DNA of 64,000 nt from CAMDTE01 sp964504345 (GCA_964504345.1 CAZDDX010000002.1:248001-312000); one strand, 5' to 3'; numbered from the stretch's first letter, positions 53,413-62,953 are shown. Numbers and translations: made by a program. Notes: generated by a model not told the origin, from the letters alone.

Positions 53413-53420
53413 CAAAGGTA
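53413..53420 (-). promoter_or_regulatory. -7 box for the aminotransferase-lepA unit
   Basis: The minus strand reads TACCTTTG (perfect), 18 bases before the ATG at 53394. Its position excludes the upstream start at 53424. Confidence 0.55.
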
Positions 53421-53481
53421 CCAAATCCCTGCCGGACGGCCTTGGAGAATTGCGTGGGTCCGTTGAGGTGACCGGCCTGCC

Positions 53482-53515
53482 AAAAAAAAGAGGCCGCCTC
53501 GTGCGAGGCGGCCTC
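53482..53515 (-). terminator. Rho-independent terminator after the S46 peptidase
   Basis: An 11-bp stem (GAGGCCGCCTC / GAGGCGGCCTC) with loop GTGC and, on the minus strand, a run of eight T. It separates the peptidase gene from the aminotransferase promoter. Confidence 0.9.
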
Positions 53516-53564
53516 TAAAAACCGGAGCTGCGCGGCCGCTGGGGGCCGCAAACCGAACATTCGT

Positions 53565-55718
53565 TTACTTCACCAACGTCATCTCCTGTACCAGGTGACC
53601 GGCGCCGGCGTACTTGTCGATGATGAACAAAACGTAGCGGATGTCGCACGAGATGGTGCGCTGCAGCTGCGTTTCAAAGAAAATATCGCCGCTCATGGCT
53701 TCCCAGTTACCGTCGAACGCCGTTCCAATCAACTCGCCGCGGGCGTTGATCACCGGAGAACCGGAATTGCCGCCCGTGATGTCGTTGTTGGAAATGAAGC
53801 CCACGGGCAATTCGCCCGCTGCGTTGGCGTAGATGCCGTAGTCCTTAGCGTCGTACAGCGCCTTCAGTTTGGCGGGTACCTCAAATTCTGGGTTGCTGTT
53901 GTCCATTTTCTGCATCACGCCTTCCAGGGTGGTGTAGTGCTTGAACGTCACGCCGTCTTTGGGCTGGTAGCTGCCCACCTTGCCGTACGTCATGCGCATG
54001 GTGGAGTTGGCGTCTGGCGCCCACTTCTTCTCCGGCATCATCTCGCGTACGGCCGCGGTCCACTGACGGTAGGCCAATGCCTTCTTGTCTGCCGTGGCCT
54101 TGCGCGCTTTGGCACCGCCCGTACGGAGGTCCCAAATTTGCTTCATGGCCTGGCCCAACAAATCGCTCTCAACAGACGCCAAAGTGGGATTGGCCGCCCA
54201 GGCCTCGTAGCGCGCAGCGTCCGTAAACACAGACGATGAGTACACTTTGGCCGCAAAATTCGCAAACGAACCGTGCTCGGCGTTGACTTTAGTCAGGAAG
54301 GCAGGGAGTTGGTCTGCGGGAACGTTTTTCGCCCACATTTCCCACAAAATAGCCATCATTTCTTGGTCCGACGCCGCGTGGAATTCCGCAAAAAATCCGG
54401 CTCCTCCTTCTTTCAACGAGGCGGCCAATTTAGCTACATCGTCTGCGGAGGCATCTTTCTTCAGCATGGCCAAACGGCGGTAAGCCGTTAAGGCCAACAT
54501 GGGCGCTGCAGGGCCGCGCAAACCGGCTTCGTTGACGTACACATCGCCCACCACGGTGGGATCGGACTCCAGGTAGGATTCTGCCAACAACTGCAAGGTG
54601 TTGCCGTACTTCGCTTGGCGAGCGGGGTCTTGTGCTACCCACGTGCGGAAACGGTTTTCCAAAGCGGCCTTCTTGTCGAACACCTTGTTGTTTTTCAGCT
54701 GCTCGGTTTGGCCGATGAAGTACTTCCAGTAGTTCGCCGTCTGCGCGTAGTTGGCGGACAACATGATTTCCACCTTCTTGTCAGCATTCATGTACTTCTT
54801 CATGGTCTTGAGCTTCGCGTCGCGAATGGTCACCACCGTGGGGTTGTACTTGTCGATGGCCTGCTGCACGCCCCACGAGCTGAGGTAGCGGTTGGTGCGG
54901 CCAGGGTACCCAAAAACCATGGTGAAGTCACCGTCTTCCACGCCGCGCAAGCTCACGGGCAGGTGGTGCTTGGGCTTCAAAGGAACGTTGGCGGGGTCAA
55001 AGCCCTTGGACGGGGTGCCGTCGGCGTTCATGTACACGCGGAACATGCTGAAGTCGCCGGTGTGGCGCGGCCACATCCAGTTGTCGGTATCGCCGCCGTA
55101 CTTGCCTACGCTGCTGGGCGGTGCACCCACCAAACGCACGTCGTTGAAGGTGTTGTAGACAAACAGGTAGAACTCGTTGCCGTGGTAAAAAGACTCCACC
55201 GACGCGTTGTAGGTAGTGCCTTCGGTTGCTTTTTTGGTCAATTCCGACGCTGCTTTGGCGATGGCAGCGCGGCGCTCGTCTTCGCTCATGCCTGCCGTCA
55301 GCTGGGCATTGATTTGTGCGGAAACGTCTTCCATGCGCACCAAAAAAGCCGCGTACAAACCGGGGTTGGGCAGCTCTTGCTCCTTGTTCATGGCCCAAAA
55401 GCCGTCGTCCAAGTAGTTGTGTTCCAACGTGGAATGCGTTTGGATGGCGTCGTAGCCGCAGTGGTGGTTGGTCAGCAACAAGCCCTGCGAAGAAATCACT
55501 TCGCCGGTGCAAAATCCGCCGAAGGAAACGATGGCGTCCTTCAGGGAGCCGTGGTTTACGTCGTACAGATCTTTGGCGGACAACTTCAGTCCGGCCTTGC
55601 GCATGTCTTGGTAGTTGAGCTTCTGCATCAAGAGCGGAAGCCACATGCCTTCGTCGGCCCGAACGGCCATGGGCAAAGCCAGAACCAGGGCGAGTAGGAG
55701 GGAGAGGAATCTTTTCAT
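53565..55718 (-). CDS. S46 family dipeptidyl-peptidase (DPP7-like)
   Basis: This is a 717-residue periplasmic serine peptidase that removes dipeptides from peptides. There is a signal peptide (LLLALVLALPMAVRA), then a chymotrypsin-like half with the catalytic His in LLTNHHCGY. The Asp lies in the RHTGDFSMFRVY segment. A helical insertion follows, and then the second half with the Ser in GGNSGSPVIN. The S1-site motif FDGNWEAMS has Gly where DPP11 has Arg; Gly is the DPP7 type, which accepts hydrophobic P1 residues. It has its own -7 box and terminator. Confidence 0.93.
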   Translation of the reverse strand: MKRFLSLLLALVLALPMAVRADEGMWLPLLMQKLNYQDMRKAGLKLSAKDLYDVNHGSLKDAIVSFGGFCTGEVISSQGLLLTNHHCGYDAIQTHSTLEHNYLDDGFWAMNKEQELPNPGLYAAFLVRMEDVSAQINAQLTAGMSEDERRAAIAKAASELTKKATEGTTYNASVESFYHGNEFYLFVYNTFNDVRLVGAPPSSVGKYGGDTDNWMWPRHTGDFSMFRVYMNADGTPSKGFDPANVPLKPKHHLPVSLRGVEDGDFTMVFGYPGRTNRYLSSWGVQQAIDKYNPTVVTIRDAKLKTMKKYMNADKKVEIMLSANYAQTANYWKYFIGQTEQLKNNKVFDKKAALENRFRTWVAQDPARQAKYGNTLQLLAESYLESDPTVVGDVYVNEAGLRGPAAPMLALTAYRRLAMLKKDASADDVAKLAASLKEGGAGFFAEFHAASDQEMMAILWEMWAKNVPADQLPAFLTKVNAEHGSFANFAAKVYSSSVFTDAARYEAWAANPTLASVESDLLGQAMKQIWDLRTGGAKARKATADKKALAYRQWTAAVREMMPEKKWAPDANSTMRMTYGKVGSYQPKDGVTFKHYTTLEGVMQKMDNSNPEFEVPAKLKALYDAKDYGIYANAAGELPVGFISNNDITGGNSGSPVINARGELIGTAFDGNWEAMSGDIFFETQLQRTISCDIRYVLFIIDKYAGAGHLVQEMTLVK

Positions 55719-55724
55719 AGGGAT

Positions 55725-55732
55725 CAAAGTTA
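55725..55732 (-). promoter_or_regulatory. -7 box of the S46 peptidase gene
   Basis: The minus strand reads TAACTTTG (perfect), ending 6 bases before the ATG at 55718. Confidence 0.5.
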
Positions 55733-55793
55733 AGGTGCAAATGCAAACGGAGGTATTGGAGCTCCAGGGACACCTAGCGTACCTTGGTGGGCC

Positions 55794-58259
55794 ATGATTG
55801 TACACCCTGCCCCCAGCCACCAGCCCGCGGTGCGTCCCAACCGCGCCCAAACCGCTTCCGTTGCCAACGGAACGGTCCGCATCGCCACCGAGAACGGCTG
55901 CCAACTGCTCGTTTCTGCGGTGGACGAAGGCGTACTGCGCCTTCGCTTTTCGCCCGACGGGCAGGAACTTCCGGATCACTCGTACGCCTTGGACCCGGGG
56001 GCTTCATTGGAGGAAGGAGCAGCCCGGGCTTCGGTGCATTGGACGGAGGACGCAGCGCAAGGAATGTTGCGCACGGCCGGTGCGCAGTGGGTGGTCCAAA
56101 AGGACGGCCTGGCTTGGGCTTGGAGCACGGAAAACGGCGAATTGCTGGTGCAAACGGACGGGGGCTTCCACGCGCAGCCGGACGCGGAAAACGGCGGTTT
56201 TACCTGCGGCCTGGGCTTGCGCAGCAGCAAAAACGAGCGGTTTTACGGCCTGGGAGACAAGGCCGGGCGCCTCAACCTGAAGGACCAGTGCTTGGTTCAT
56301 TGGAATACCGACGCCTTTCGCTACCAAGCGGATACGGATCCTTTGTACAAAACCGTGCCCTTTTACATTGGTTTGAACAACGGCAAAGCCTACGGGGTGT
56401 TTGTGGACACCCCCGCCCCCACCCGGTTTGATTTTGGAGCCGGACGCCCGGACGCCGTGGACCTCACCGCCGCCACCGACGAATTCAACCTGTACTTGAT
56501 TGCCGGTCCGGACCTTCTGGACGTGGTGCGCCGCTACACCCGCTTAACCGGACGCACCCCACTCCCCCCCCTTTGGGCCCTGGGCCTGCACCAATCCAAA
56601 TGGGGCTATGCGTCCCACAGCGAAGTAGTGGACCTTGCAGCAACGTTCCGCCGCCACCGCCTCCCGTGCGATGCGCTGTATTTGGACATCGACTACATGA
56701 ACGAGTACCGCGTCTTCACCTGGGATTCGGATCGTTTCCCGCAGCCCCGAGCCACGGTCAACGAACTTCTGGCGCACGGCATCCGAACCGTCGCCATCCT
56801 GGACCCCGGGGTGAAAATAGACCGGGACTACCCGGTGTACTCCGAAGGCCTGGAGCACAACGTCTTCTTGCGCACGGCCGACGGCGCCCTGGCTTCCGGC
56901 AAGGTGTGGCCCGGCGAATGCCGCTTCCCGGATTTCACCCACCCCAATGCCCGCGCTTGGTGGGCCGCCCGCGTGGCCGCCTTCGCGGAAGAATCCGGCG
57001 TTCACGGCCTGTGGAACGACATGAACGAGCCCGCAGTGATGGGTGTTGCCAGCAAAACGTTGCCGGAAGGGGTTCGGCACGACGGGGACGGCAACCCCTG
57101 CTCGCACCGCAAAATCCACAACGCCTACGGCATGCAGATGGCGCGCGCCACGCACGACGGGCTGCGCCAACACGCTCCCAATGCACGTCCTTTTGTGCTC
57201 ACGCGCGCGGCCTTCTGCGGCACCCAGCGCTACGCCCTCACCTGGACCGGAGACAACACCGCCTCCTGGGAACACCTCGCCGTGGCCAACCGCCAAGTGC
57301 AGCGCCTCAACCTCTCCGGAATGGGCTTCACGGGCTCGGACATCGGGGGATTCATCGAACAGCCCGACGCCGAACTTTTTGTGCGCTGGGTGCAGTTGGG
57401 GTCCTTTCATCCCTACTGCCGCATCCACAGCTCCGGCCACCACGGCGATCAAGAACCGTGGAGTTTTGGCGCGGACACCTTGGCTCGGGTGCGCTATGCG
57501 CTAGAAATGCGCATGACCCTCCTGCCTTACTGGTACACCGCCTTTTGGCAGCAAGCCCAAGACGGCACGCCTGTCCTGAGTTCCCTGGTGGCTGCAGACC
57601 CCAGCAATCCCCAAACCCACCACCGCGAGAACGAGTTTCTGGTGGGTTCGCACCTGCTGGTGGCGCCCGTGGTGGAACCCGGACAACGCGCGCAGCGCGC
57701 CTACCTGCCGCACGGCACCTGGTATGCGTGGGAAGATTTCCAATCGTTTGCCGGCCGGGAAGAATATCCGGTGTCGGCGCCCCTGCACCGCATTCCGCTG
57801 TTTGTTCGCTCCGGCGCGTGCATCCCGCGCTACCCGGTGCAGCAGCACGTTCACGAACTTCCCGTAGAGGAATTGGTTTTGGACGTGTACGCCCCGGCAG
57901 ACGGCGCAACCGTCCGCTCGCAGGGGTATTTTGACGCCGGCGACGGGGTGCCGGAACCCGGCACCGCCCTGCCCCACGAACTCCGAACTTGGACCACCGA
58001 AGCACACGCCTCTAATGGATGGACGCTGCACCAGGAGTGCTCGAACCATTCGTTTGCGTCGTTTTCCTCCGTGCGCCTTCGGGTATTTGGCGGTTCCCTA
58101 AACGTTGCTCCTACCGCGGTGTGCGACGGCCTCCCGGTTCACTTTGTGCGTGCGAAAGCGGCCTGGGTAGACGCTCCGGAAGTGGATGTCGCCGAAACCC
58201 TCGGTGGGGTTTGGGAAGCTATTGTCCCGTCGAGTTTTGAAAAGGTGGTATTTGGCTGA
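55794..58259 (+). CDS. Glycoside hydrolase family 31 (alpha-glucosidase-like)
   Basis: This is an 821-residue GH31 enzyme, cleaving terminal alpha-linked glucose or related sugars. The N-terminal beta domain precedes the TIM barrel, which has ALGLHQSKWGYAS, DALYLDIDYMN (substrate site) and the nucleophile Asp in GLWNDMNEPAV. The acid/base lies in the GFTGSDIGGFIEQP region. GSFHPYCRIHS and C-terminal beta domains complete it. No signal peptide is obvious, so a cytoplasmic role in oligosaccharide use is likely. Linkage specificity is unknown. It diverges from the peptidase gene; TACCTTGG lies just before the ATG. Confidence 0.92.
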   Translation: MIVHPAPSHQPAVRPNRAQTASVANGTVRIATENGCQLLVSAVDEGVLRLRFSPDGQELPDHSYALDPGASLEEGAARASVHWTEDAAQGMLRTAGAQWVVQKDGLAWAWSTENGELLVQTDGGFHAQPDAENGGFTCGLGLRSSKNERFYGLGDKAGRLNLKDQCLVHWNTDAFRYQADTDPLYKTVPFYIGLNNGKAYGVFVDTPAPTRFDFGAGRPDAVDLTAATDEFNLYLIAGPDLLDVVRRYTRLTGRTPLPPLWALGLHQSKWGYASHSEVVDLAATFRRHRLPCDALYLDIDYMNEYRVFTWDSDRFPQPRATVNELLAHGIRTVAILDPGVKIDRDYPVYSEGLEHNVFLRTADGALASGKVWPGECRFPDFTHPNARAWWAARVAAFAEESGVHGLWNDMNEPAVMGVASKTLPEGVRHDGDGNPCSHRKIHNAYGMQMARATHDGLRQHAPNARPFVLTRAAFCGTQRYALTWTGDNTASWEHLAVANRQVQRLNLSGMGFTGSDIGGFIEQPDAELFVRWVQLGSFHPYCRIHSSGHHGDQEPWSFGADTLARVRYALEMRMTLLPYWYTAFWQQAQDGTPVLSSLVAADPSNPQTHHRENEFLVGSHLLVAPVVEPGQRAQRAYLPHGTWYAWEDFQSFAGREEYPVSAPLHRIPLFVRSGACIPRYPVQQHVHELPVEELVLDVYAPADGATVRSQGYFDAGDGVPEPGTALPHELRTWTTEAHASNGWTLHQECSNHSFASFSSVRLRVFGGSLNVAPTAVCDGLPVHFVRAKAAWVDAPEVDVAETLGGVWEAIVPSSFEKVVFG

Positions 58260-58337
58260 GCCGAAGCTATGAAAGCAGGGGAGTAACTGTCGGACTGAAA
58301 TCCTTCCATAAAGGACGACCAAATCCGGCACTTTGGT

Positions 58338-59162
58338 TTACTTCGCAGGAAGGGCCGCCAAAATCGCGTCCCAGAGGGCGCGCCGGGCCGCCAATGCTTC
58401 CACCACCGTGTCTTCTGCCTCCGCCCACTTAGCGTCGTCGTCCCCACACACGGCGTGCATCATGCGCAAGGCTGCCGGGCCGTGCTCGTCGCCGTCCAGC
58501 TCAATGTGCCGATCCAAGTAGTAGATAAAGGCGTCGAAGGTTCCGGGATGGTTGCGGTGGAGTTCGCGCACCAATTCCGTAAACATGTCCGGAATCAGAT
58601 CTTCGCGTCCAAACGTGAAGGACGCCATGATTTCGTGCAACTTGCCGCGCTTGATGATGCGTTCGGTGGCGCGCAAAAAAGCCAGCTGGGCTTCCGGTAC
58701 CTCGGCGGTGTTGTAGCGCAAAACGTCCCGCAGGGAAAAGCCCCGCTGCAGGGTTTGGATGAAGTGCACCACCGGCCGCGTGTTGGCGCCGGCTTGGCGC
58801 ATGGCATCCAGGTACAGTTCGTAGTGGCTGGCGGGTTGGCCAAAGGGGTCCACGTCCGACTCTTCACCCAAAACAATCTCGTTGATCAATCGACGCGCCG
58901 CTTTGTGTTTGGTGGGTACCCAGGCGGTTTCCACGCTGGTCAGGGACGCCTGAAGCGTTTTGAGCAAGCTCATGAAGTCCCATACAGCAAAAACGTGGTG
59001 CTCCATAAACGTTTGCACGTCTTCCACACTGCGCAACTGGGCGTACAGCGGATGGCCAATGACTTCGTTGCGGACCGCATGCATGCGGCGCTGCAACGAA
59101 AGCAGGCGGTAGTCTACGGGGGTTGCTGGGGCAGCGGTTTCGGCAGCAAAGGGAGCACTCAT
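58338..59162 (-). CDS. DUF3050 domain protein (heme-oxygenase-like fold)
   Basis: This is a 274-residue soluble protein matching DUF3050, helical proteins related to heme oxygenase-like di-iron enzymes. Supporting segments are FMEHHVFAVWDFMSLLK near residue 55, NEIVLGEESDVDPFG near 95, FTFGREDLIPDMF near 190 and YYLDRHIELDGDEHGP near 225. The conserved His and Glu residues (EHH, EE, HxE, DxxxH) are consistent with a metal centre. ATG at 59162 is chosen; a longer frame overlaps DUF2480. It is 17 bp downstream of DUF2480, so it may belong to the suf group. The function is unknown. Confidence 0.8.
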   Translation of the reverse strand: MSAPFAAETAAPATPVDYRLLSLQRRMHAVRNEVIGHPLYAQLRSVEDVQTFMEHHVFAVWDFMSLLKTLQASLTSVETAWVPTKHKAARRLINEIVLGEESDVDPFGQPASHYELYLDAMRQAGANTRPVVHFIQTLQRGFSLRDVLRYNTAEVPEAQLAFLRATERIIKRGKLHEIMASFTFGREDLIPDMFTELVRELHRNHPGTFDAFIYYLDRHIELDGDEHGPAALRMMHAVCGDDDAKWAEAEDTVVEALAARRALWDAILAALPAK

Positions 59163-59179
59163 GGGACCGAAGGTAGGGT

Positions 59180-59704
59180 TTAAACGGTTGGAGACGTGTT
59201 CTTGAACAGCGGAACGGAGCTGCAGGCTTCGCCGTACAGCACGGATTTGGCCACCGGACGCAACGCGGCGGCAGCGGCGGCGTAAGCAGATTCCGGCACG
59301 GGGTGTTTTCCGCAGCCCTTGATCAGGACGGGACGCCCGCGGAAGGGTTCGGCGTCCAACTGGGCCATGCAGTGAGCGTAGTAGGTGTCCAGCAATGCTA
59401 CGGGCGCACACCAGGCAACATACCGTGCAGTTTCCGCCAAACGGATGGCCACCAAAGCCGGAACCCATTGGGGCAGGATGCAGCCGCTGGGGTTGTGCAC
59501 GGCCACGGCGGCGTCCCGAATGCTCTCTGAGTCAAAAGCCAAAAGGGCGGCACGGAATTCCTTTTCGCGCACCATACCGTCCGGGCACCATTGGGCCACG
59601 TCCAAGACCGCTTGCCGCACGGGGAAAAAATCCTCCAAATCCAAGGTCACGAGCGGGCTTTCCGCCACGCGGTTGCGGATGGGGTCGGTACCTACATTAT
59701 TCAC
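59180..59704 (-). CDS. DUF2480 family protein
   Basis: This is a 174-residue protein matching DUF2480, a Bacteroidota family almost always found next to suf genes. Characteristic parts are the N-terminal NRVAESPLVTLDLEDF and VAQWCPDGMVREKEFR. KGCGKHPVPESAY follows, and then LYGEACSSVPLFK. Two conserved Cys positions near the C-terminus could matter. It overlaps the sufT-like gene by four bases (ATGA-type). Its role in Fe-S assembly is suggested only by context. Confidence 0.85.
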   Translation of the reverse strand: MNNVGTDPIRNRVAESPLVTLDLEDFFPVRQAVLDVAQWCPDGMVREKEFRAALLAFDSESIRDAAVAVHNPSGCILPQWVPALVAIRLAETARYVAWCAPVALLDTYYAHCMAQLDAEPFRGRPVLIKGCGKHPVPESAYAAAAAALRPVAKSVLYGEACSSVPLFKNTSPTV

Positions 59705-60063
59705 AGCATTCCCAACTCAAGCCGCGCCTCTTCGGACATCATGTCTTTGGTCCACGGCGGTTCAAACGTGATTTCCACCTCGGCGTCGCGCACGGCGTCC
59801 AAGGACTGAACTTTTTCCTTCACCTCCACGGGAAGGGTTTCCGCTACTGGGCAATTTGGGGAGGTCAGGGTCATCAAAACGTGCACGGATCCTTCGTCGG
59901 ACACTTGGACGTCGTAGACCAATCCCAATTCGTAGATGTCCACGGGAATTTCGGGGTCGTAGATGGTGCGGAGTACGTCAACCACCTGTTCGCCCAGGTG
60001 TTGCATTTCTTCTGGCGTCATGGTTTGGGGCAGTATATCCGGACGTTTGGCGGTGGGGTTCAC
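59701..60063 (-). CDS. SufT-like MIP18 family (DUF59) Fe-S assembly protein
   Basis: This is a 120-residue protein of the MIP18/DUF59 family, which helps load Fe-S clusters onto target proteins. Diagnostic motifs are DPEIPVDIYELGLVYDV and MTLTSPNCPVAE (with the conserved Cys). It overlaps both neighbours by four bases (sufE upstream, DUF2480 downstream), so the three are translated as a chain. Confidence 0.92.
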   Translation of the reverse strand: MNPTAKRPDILPQTMTPEEMQHLGEQVVDVLRTIYDPEIPVDIYELGLVYDVQVSDEGSVHVLMTLTSPNCPVAETLPVEVKEKVQSLDAVRDAEVEITFEPPWTKDMMSEEARLELGML

Positions 60064-60473
60064 TTGTTTGCGGCGTAGGCGAGGGCGTAAAACTTGATTT
60101 GCTTGACCATGCTCGCCAATCCGTTGGCACGGGTTGGGCTGAGGTGACTCGTCAATCCTATAGCGTTTAAAAAGGCAAAAGGTTCATGGGCCACTTCTTC
60201 CGCAGGCCGATTCTGCACCACGCGCAACAGCAAGGCCACCATGCCCCGGGTGATGATGGCGTCGGAGTCCGCCGTAAAGTGCAGGAGTCCATTGGGGCAT
60301 TCGGCGTAGAGCCACACCTTGCTTTGGCAACCGCGGATGAGGTTGTCCTCCGACTTGTGGGCGGGATCCATCGGGGGAAGTTCTTTGCCCAGAGCGATGA
60401 GGTGGTCGTACTTGGCCATCCAGTCGTCGAACAAATCAAATTCGTCGACGATGTCTTGTTCGATGGGGGACAT
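60060..60473 (-). CDS. sufE: Cysteine desulfuration protein SufE
   Basis: SufE accepts sulfur from the desulfurase SufS and passes it on to the cluster scaffold. The 137-residue protein has the active Cys in IRGCQSKVWLYAE near residue 49 and the typical LPPMDPAHKSEDN lead. It also has the C-terminal LSPTRANGL segment. It follows sufS by 41 bp and overlaps sufT. Confidence 0.95.
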   Translation of the reverse strand: MSPIEQDIVDEFDLFDDWMAKYDHLIALGKELPPMDPAHKSEDNLIRGCQSKVWLYAECPNGLLHFTADSDAIITRGMVALLLRVVQNRPAEEVAHEPFAFLNAIGLTSHLSPTRANGLASMVKQIKFYALAYAANK

Positions 60474-60514
60474 AGGGGGTAGATTGGAGGGGTGCGATTC
60501 AGGCCAACAGAGGA

Positions 60515-61768
60515 TTACAGCAACATGTGTGCCGCCTTTTGCACGCCGTCCACCAGGGCGTCCAGGTGCTCCACCGTGGTGTAGGCGGCCAGCGAAGCGC
60601 GGACGGTGCCGGGGATGCCGTAGCGGTCCATAATCGGCTGGGTGCAGTGCTGACCGGTGCGGACGGCGATGCCCATTTGGTCCAGAAGCATGCCCACGTC
60701 GTAGGGGTGTGCCCCGTCCAAATTGAAACTGAGGACGGCGGCTTTGTGGGCGGCGGTTCCGTACAGGCGGAGACCGTCCACGGATTGAAGTTTTGCGGTG
60801 GCGTACCGCAGCAATTCGTCTTCGTGGCGCGCAATCTGCTCCAAGCCCACGCGGTGCATCCAGCGGGAGGCCTCGGCCAAACCGATGGCTCCCGCAATGT
60901 GCGGGGTTCCGGCTTCAAACTTGAAGGGCAATCCGGCGTAGGTGGATCCCTCTAAGCGAACTTGGTCGATCATCTCGCCACCCCCCATATACGGGGGCAG
61001 GCGCTCCAGCCATTCGGTCTTTCCGTACAGAACGCCCATGCCGGTGGGTCCGTACATTTTGTGGCCGCTGAAGGCGTAAAAATCAACGTCCAGTGCCTGA
61101 ACGTCCACGGTGCTGTGCGGCACGGCCTGTGCTCCGTCTACAAAGACCGCTGCGCCTGCGGCGTGCGCTTGGGCGGTCATGTCGCGCACGGGATTGACCG
61201 TTCCCAAGGCGTTGGAAATGTGGTTGAAGGCTACCAATTTAACCCGACGGTCCAGCAACGATGCATAGGCGTCTTGATCCAAGGAACCGTCGTCCAGCAA
61301 GGGAATGAAACGGAGCTCCGCGCCGGTGGCTTGGGCCAGCATTTGCCAGGGCACCAAATTGCTGTGGTGCTCCAGGGTGCTGACCACGAGGGCATCGCCC
61401 GGTTGGAGCAGGGTGCGGAAGCCGTGGGCTACCAAATTGACTCCTTCGGTGGTGCCGCGCGTCCAGAGGATTTCGTGGGTATGGGCCGCGTTGAGGTGCA
61501 TGCGGAGCTGCTCGCGCGCAGCTTCAAAGGAGTCCGTAGCGCGCTGGCTCAGGGTGTGCACGCCGCGGTGTACGTTGGCGTTGTCCGTTCGGTAGTAGTG
61601 GTCTATAGCGTCCAAAACGCATACGGGCTTTTGCACCGTGGCCGCATTGTCCAGGTACACCAAGGGGCGTCCGTTAATCGTTTGCTTCAGGATGGGAAAT
61701 TCATCCAATAGGCTGGTAGGCAGTAGGTTGCGTGGGTCCACAGTGCAAAGGTCGGGAATTAAACGCAT
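60515..61768 (-). CDS. sufS: Cysteine desulfurase SufS
   Basis: SufS removes sulfur from cysteine, forming a persulfide for Fe-S cluster assembly. The 417-residue PLP enzyme has VYLDNAATVQKP, TRGTTEGVNLVA and EHHSNLVPWQ, then DGAQAVPHS. The PLP lysine is in FSGHKMYGPTG and the active Cys in RTGQHCTQPI. ATG at 61768 is used; the longer frame runs antisense into the divergent secreted-protein gene. sufB, sufC and sufD, often adjacent, are not in the window. Confidence 0.96.
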   Translation of the reverse strand: MRLIPDLCTVDPRNLLPTSLLDEFPILKQTINGRPLVYLDNAATVQKPVCVLDAIDHYYRTDNANVHRGVHTLSQRATDSFEAAREQLRMHLNAAHTHEILWTRGTTEGVNLVAHGFRTLLQPGDALVVSTLEHHSNLVPWQMLAQATGAELRFIPLLDDGSLDQDAYASLLDRRVKLVAFNHISNALGTVNPVRDMTAQAHAAGAAVFVDGAQAVPHSTVDVQALDVDFYAFSGHKMYGPTGMGVLYGKTEWLERLPPYMGGGEMIDQVRLEGSTYAGLPFKFEAGTPHIAGAIGLAEASRWMHRVGLEQIARHEDELLRYATAKLQSVDGLRLYGTAAHKAAVLSFNLDGAHPYDVGMLLDQMGIAVRTGQHCTQPIMDRYGIPGTVRASLAAYTTVEHLDALVDGVQKAAHMLL

Positions 61769-61819
61769 ATAGGTGTGTGGCGTACGGCTAGCGGAGGTGG
61801 GACGGGGGTCCTTTGGTGC

Positions 61820-62953
61820 ATGACAAAACAATGGATCTGGGCGTGCCTCCTTCTGGGAGGAGGGGGTGCGCCGCCCAGCTTGTGGGCACAACAAGTACCG
61901 GCGGGAACCCGCCCGTTCGTTGCGGTGGTTCAACAAAGAACGATCCGCTGGGCGGAATTGTTCCGGATGGACGACACGGCGCAGCTGACGCCCCTGGACA
62001 TTCGGCATTTTTTTCCGGAGGAGGAGACGCAAACCGTGAGCCGGGTTTGGGACGGAACGCAGTTTTTTGAGGTGGTGGACTTCACCGGTACTACCCGCCC
62101 CGAAGAAGGGATGCCGCACCCGCTGCAGCGCGTTCGGCACGGTCGCGGCGTGGATTTTTATTATGCGGACCCGCAGCAAAACCACGCGCTGGTGTGGACG
62201 GCTGCCGACGCACAGGAGTGGCAGGAACACGCGACCCTTCTGGTCCCGCGTGCGGGCGGTTGGCTGCTCCCCCACTCGCCCCTGCCCACGGCCAATCAAG
62301 TGCGGGATTGGGGACGCGCGGTGGAAACCAATACCGCGGAGCTCACCAAGGTGGTTTGGGACGGCGCAACGGTGGAGTACAACCGTCGGACGGGGGTGCG
62401 TACCGAGCGCTGGGGGCAAAATGACTCGGTCCGACGCACGCGGTACGCGGCACTACCCACCGGCGACTATTTCCTGACGGAATTGGAGGAACGCGGACGG
62501 GCGACGGGCGCCAATGGGGTATGCTGGACCGGATACCGTCGGGCAGAATGGGGGACGCCGCGCGTGGACACCGGGGCTGCTGCGGTGGGAAACTGGCTGG
62601 CCGCCCGCGGGTGGAGCAACGGCATCAACGGACCGTACTCCTTAGCCAAAACAGGCTGGGGTGGCGGCGAATCATCCCCTGCGGAGGGTCCGCTGAGCCC
62701 TTCATGCCCGTGGCAATCTTGGGTAGCGCTGGACGGCGGCGGCAATAGCCGCTTGGTTGCGCGGGGACCCTTAATCGGGGTTGAGGCCGAAGTATTTGTG
62801 GCGGACGCCACCGGTCGAGTGGTTTGGACGCACCGCGGGACTTGGAGCGGATCGCTGGATTTAACCGATTTGCCGGGTGCCCAAGTCTACACCGTCTGGA
62901 TTCAACAAGGAGGACAACGCCACGCCACGCGCTGGGTGCGGGCCGCTCGCTAA
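61820..62953 (+). CDS. Hypothetical secreted protein with T9SS-like C-terminus
   Basis: This is a 377-residue protein with a signal peptide (WIWACLLLGGGGAPPSLWAQ). The body is rich in Trp, Arg and Gly with no recognised domain. The last 60 residues (VFVADATGRVVWTHRG, DLPGAQVYTVWIQQ) resemble a T9SS type A sorting domain without the usual PNP motif. ATG at 61820 is preferred over TTG 61775, because it gives the proper signal. It diverges from sufS. The function is unknown. Confidence 0.7.
   Translation: MTKQWIWACLLLGGGGAPPSLWAQQVPAGTRPFVAVVQQRTIRWAELFRMDDTAQLTPLDIRHFFPEEETQTVSRVWDGTQFFEVVDFTGTTRPEEGMPHPLQRVRHGRGVDFYYADPQQNHALVWTAADAQEWQEHATLLVPRAGGWLLPHSPLPTANQVRDWGRAVETNTAELTKVVWDGATVEYNRRTGVRTERWGQNDSVRRTRYAALPTGDYFLTELEERGRATGANGVCWTGYRRAEWGTPRVDTGAAAVGNWLAARGWSNGINGPYSLAKTGWGGGESSPAEGPLSPSCPWQSWVALDGGGNSRLVARGPLIGVEAEVFVADATGRVVWTHRGTWSGSLDLTDLPGAQVYTVWIQQGGQRHATRWVRAAR

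Noticed and set aside
61769..62419. N-terminal extension of the sufS frame
   Set aside because: It runs antisense to the divergent secreted-protein gene; SufS from 61768 is full length.
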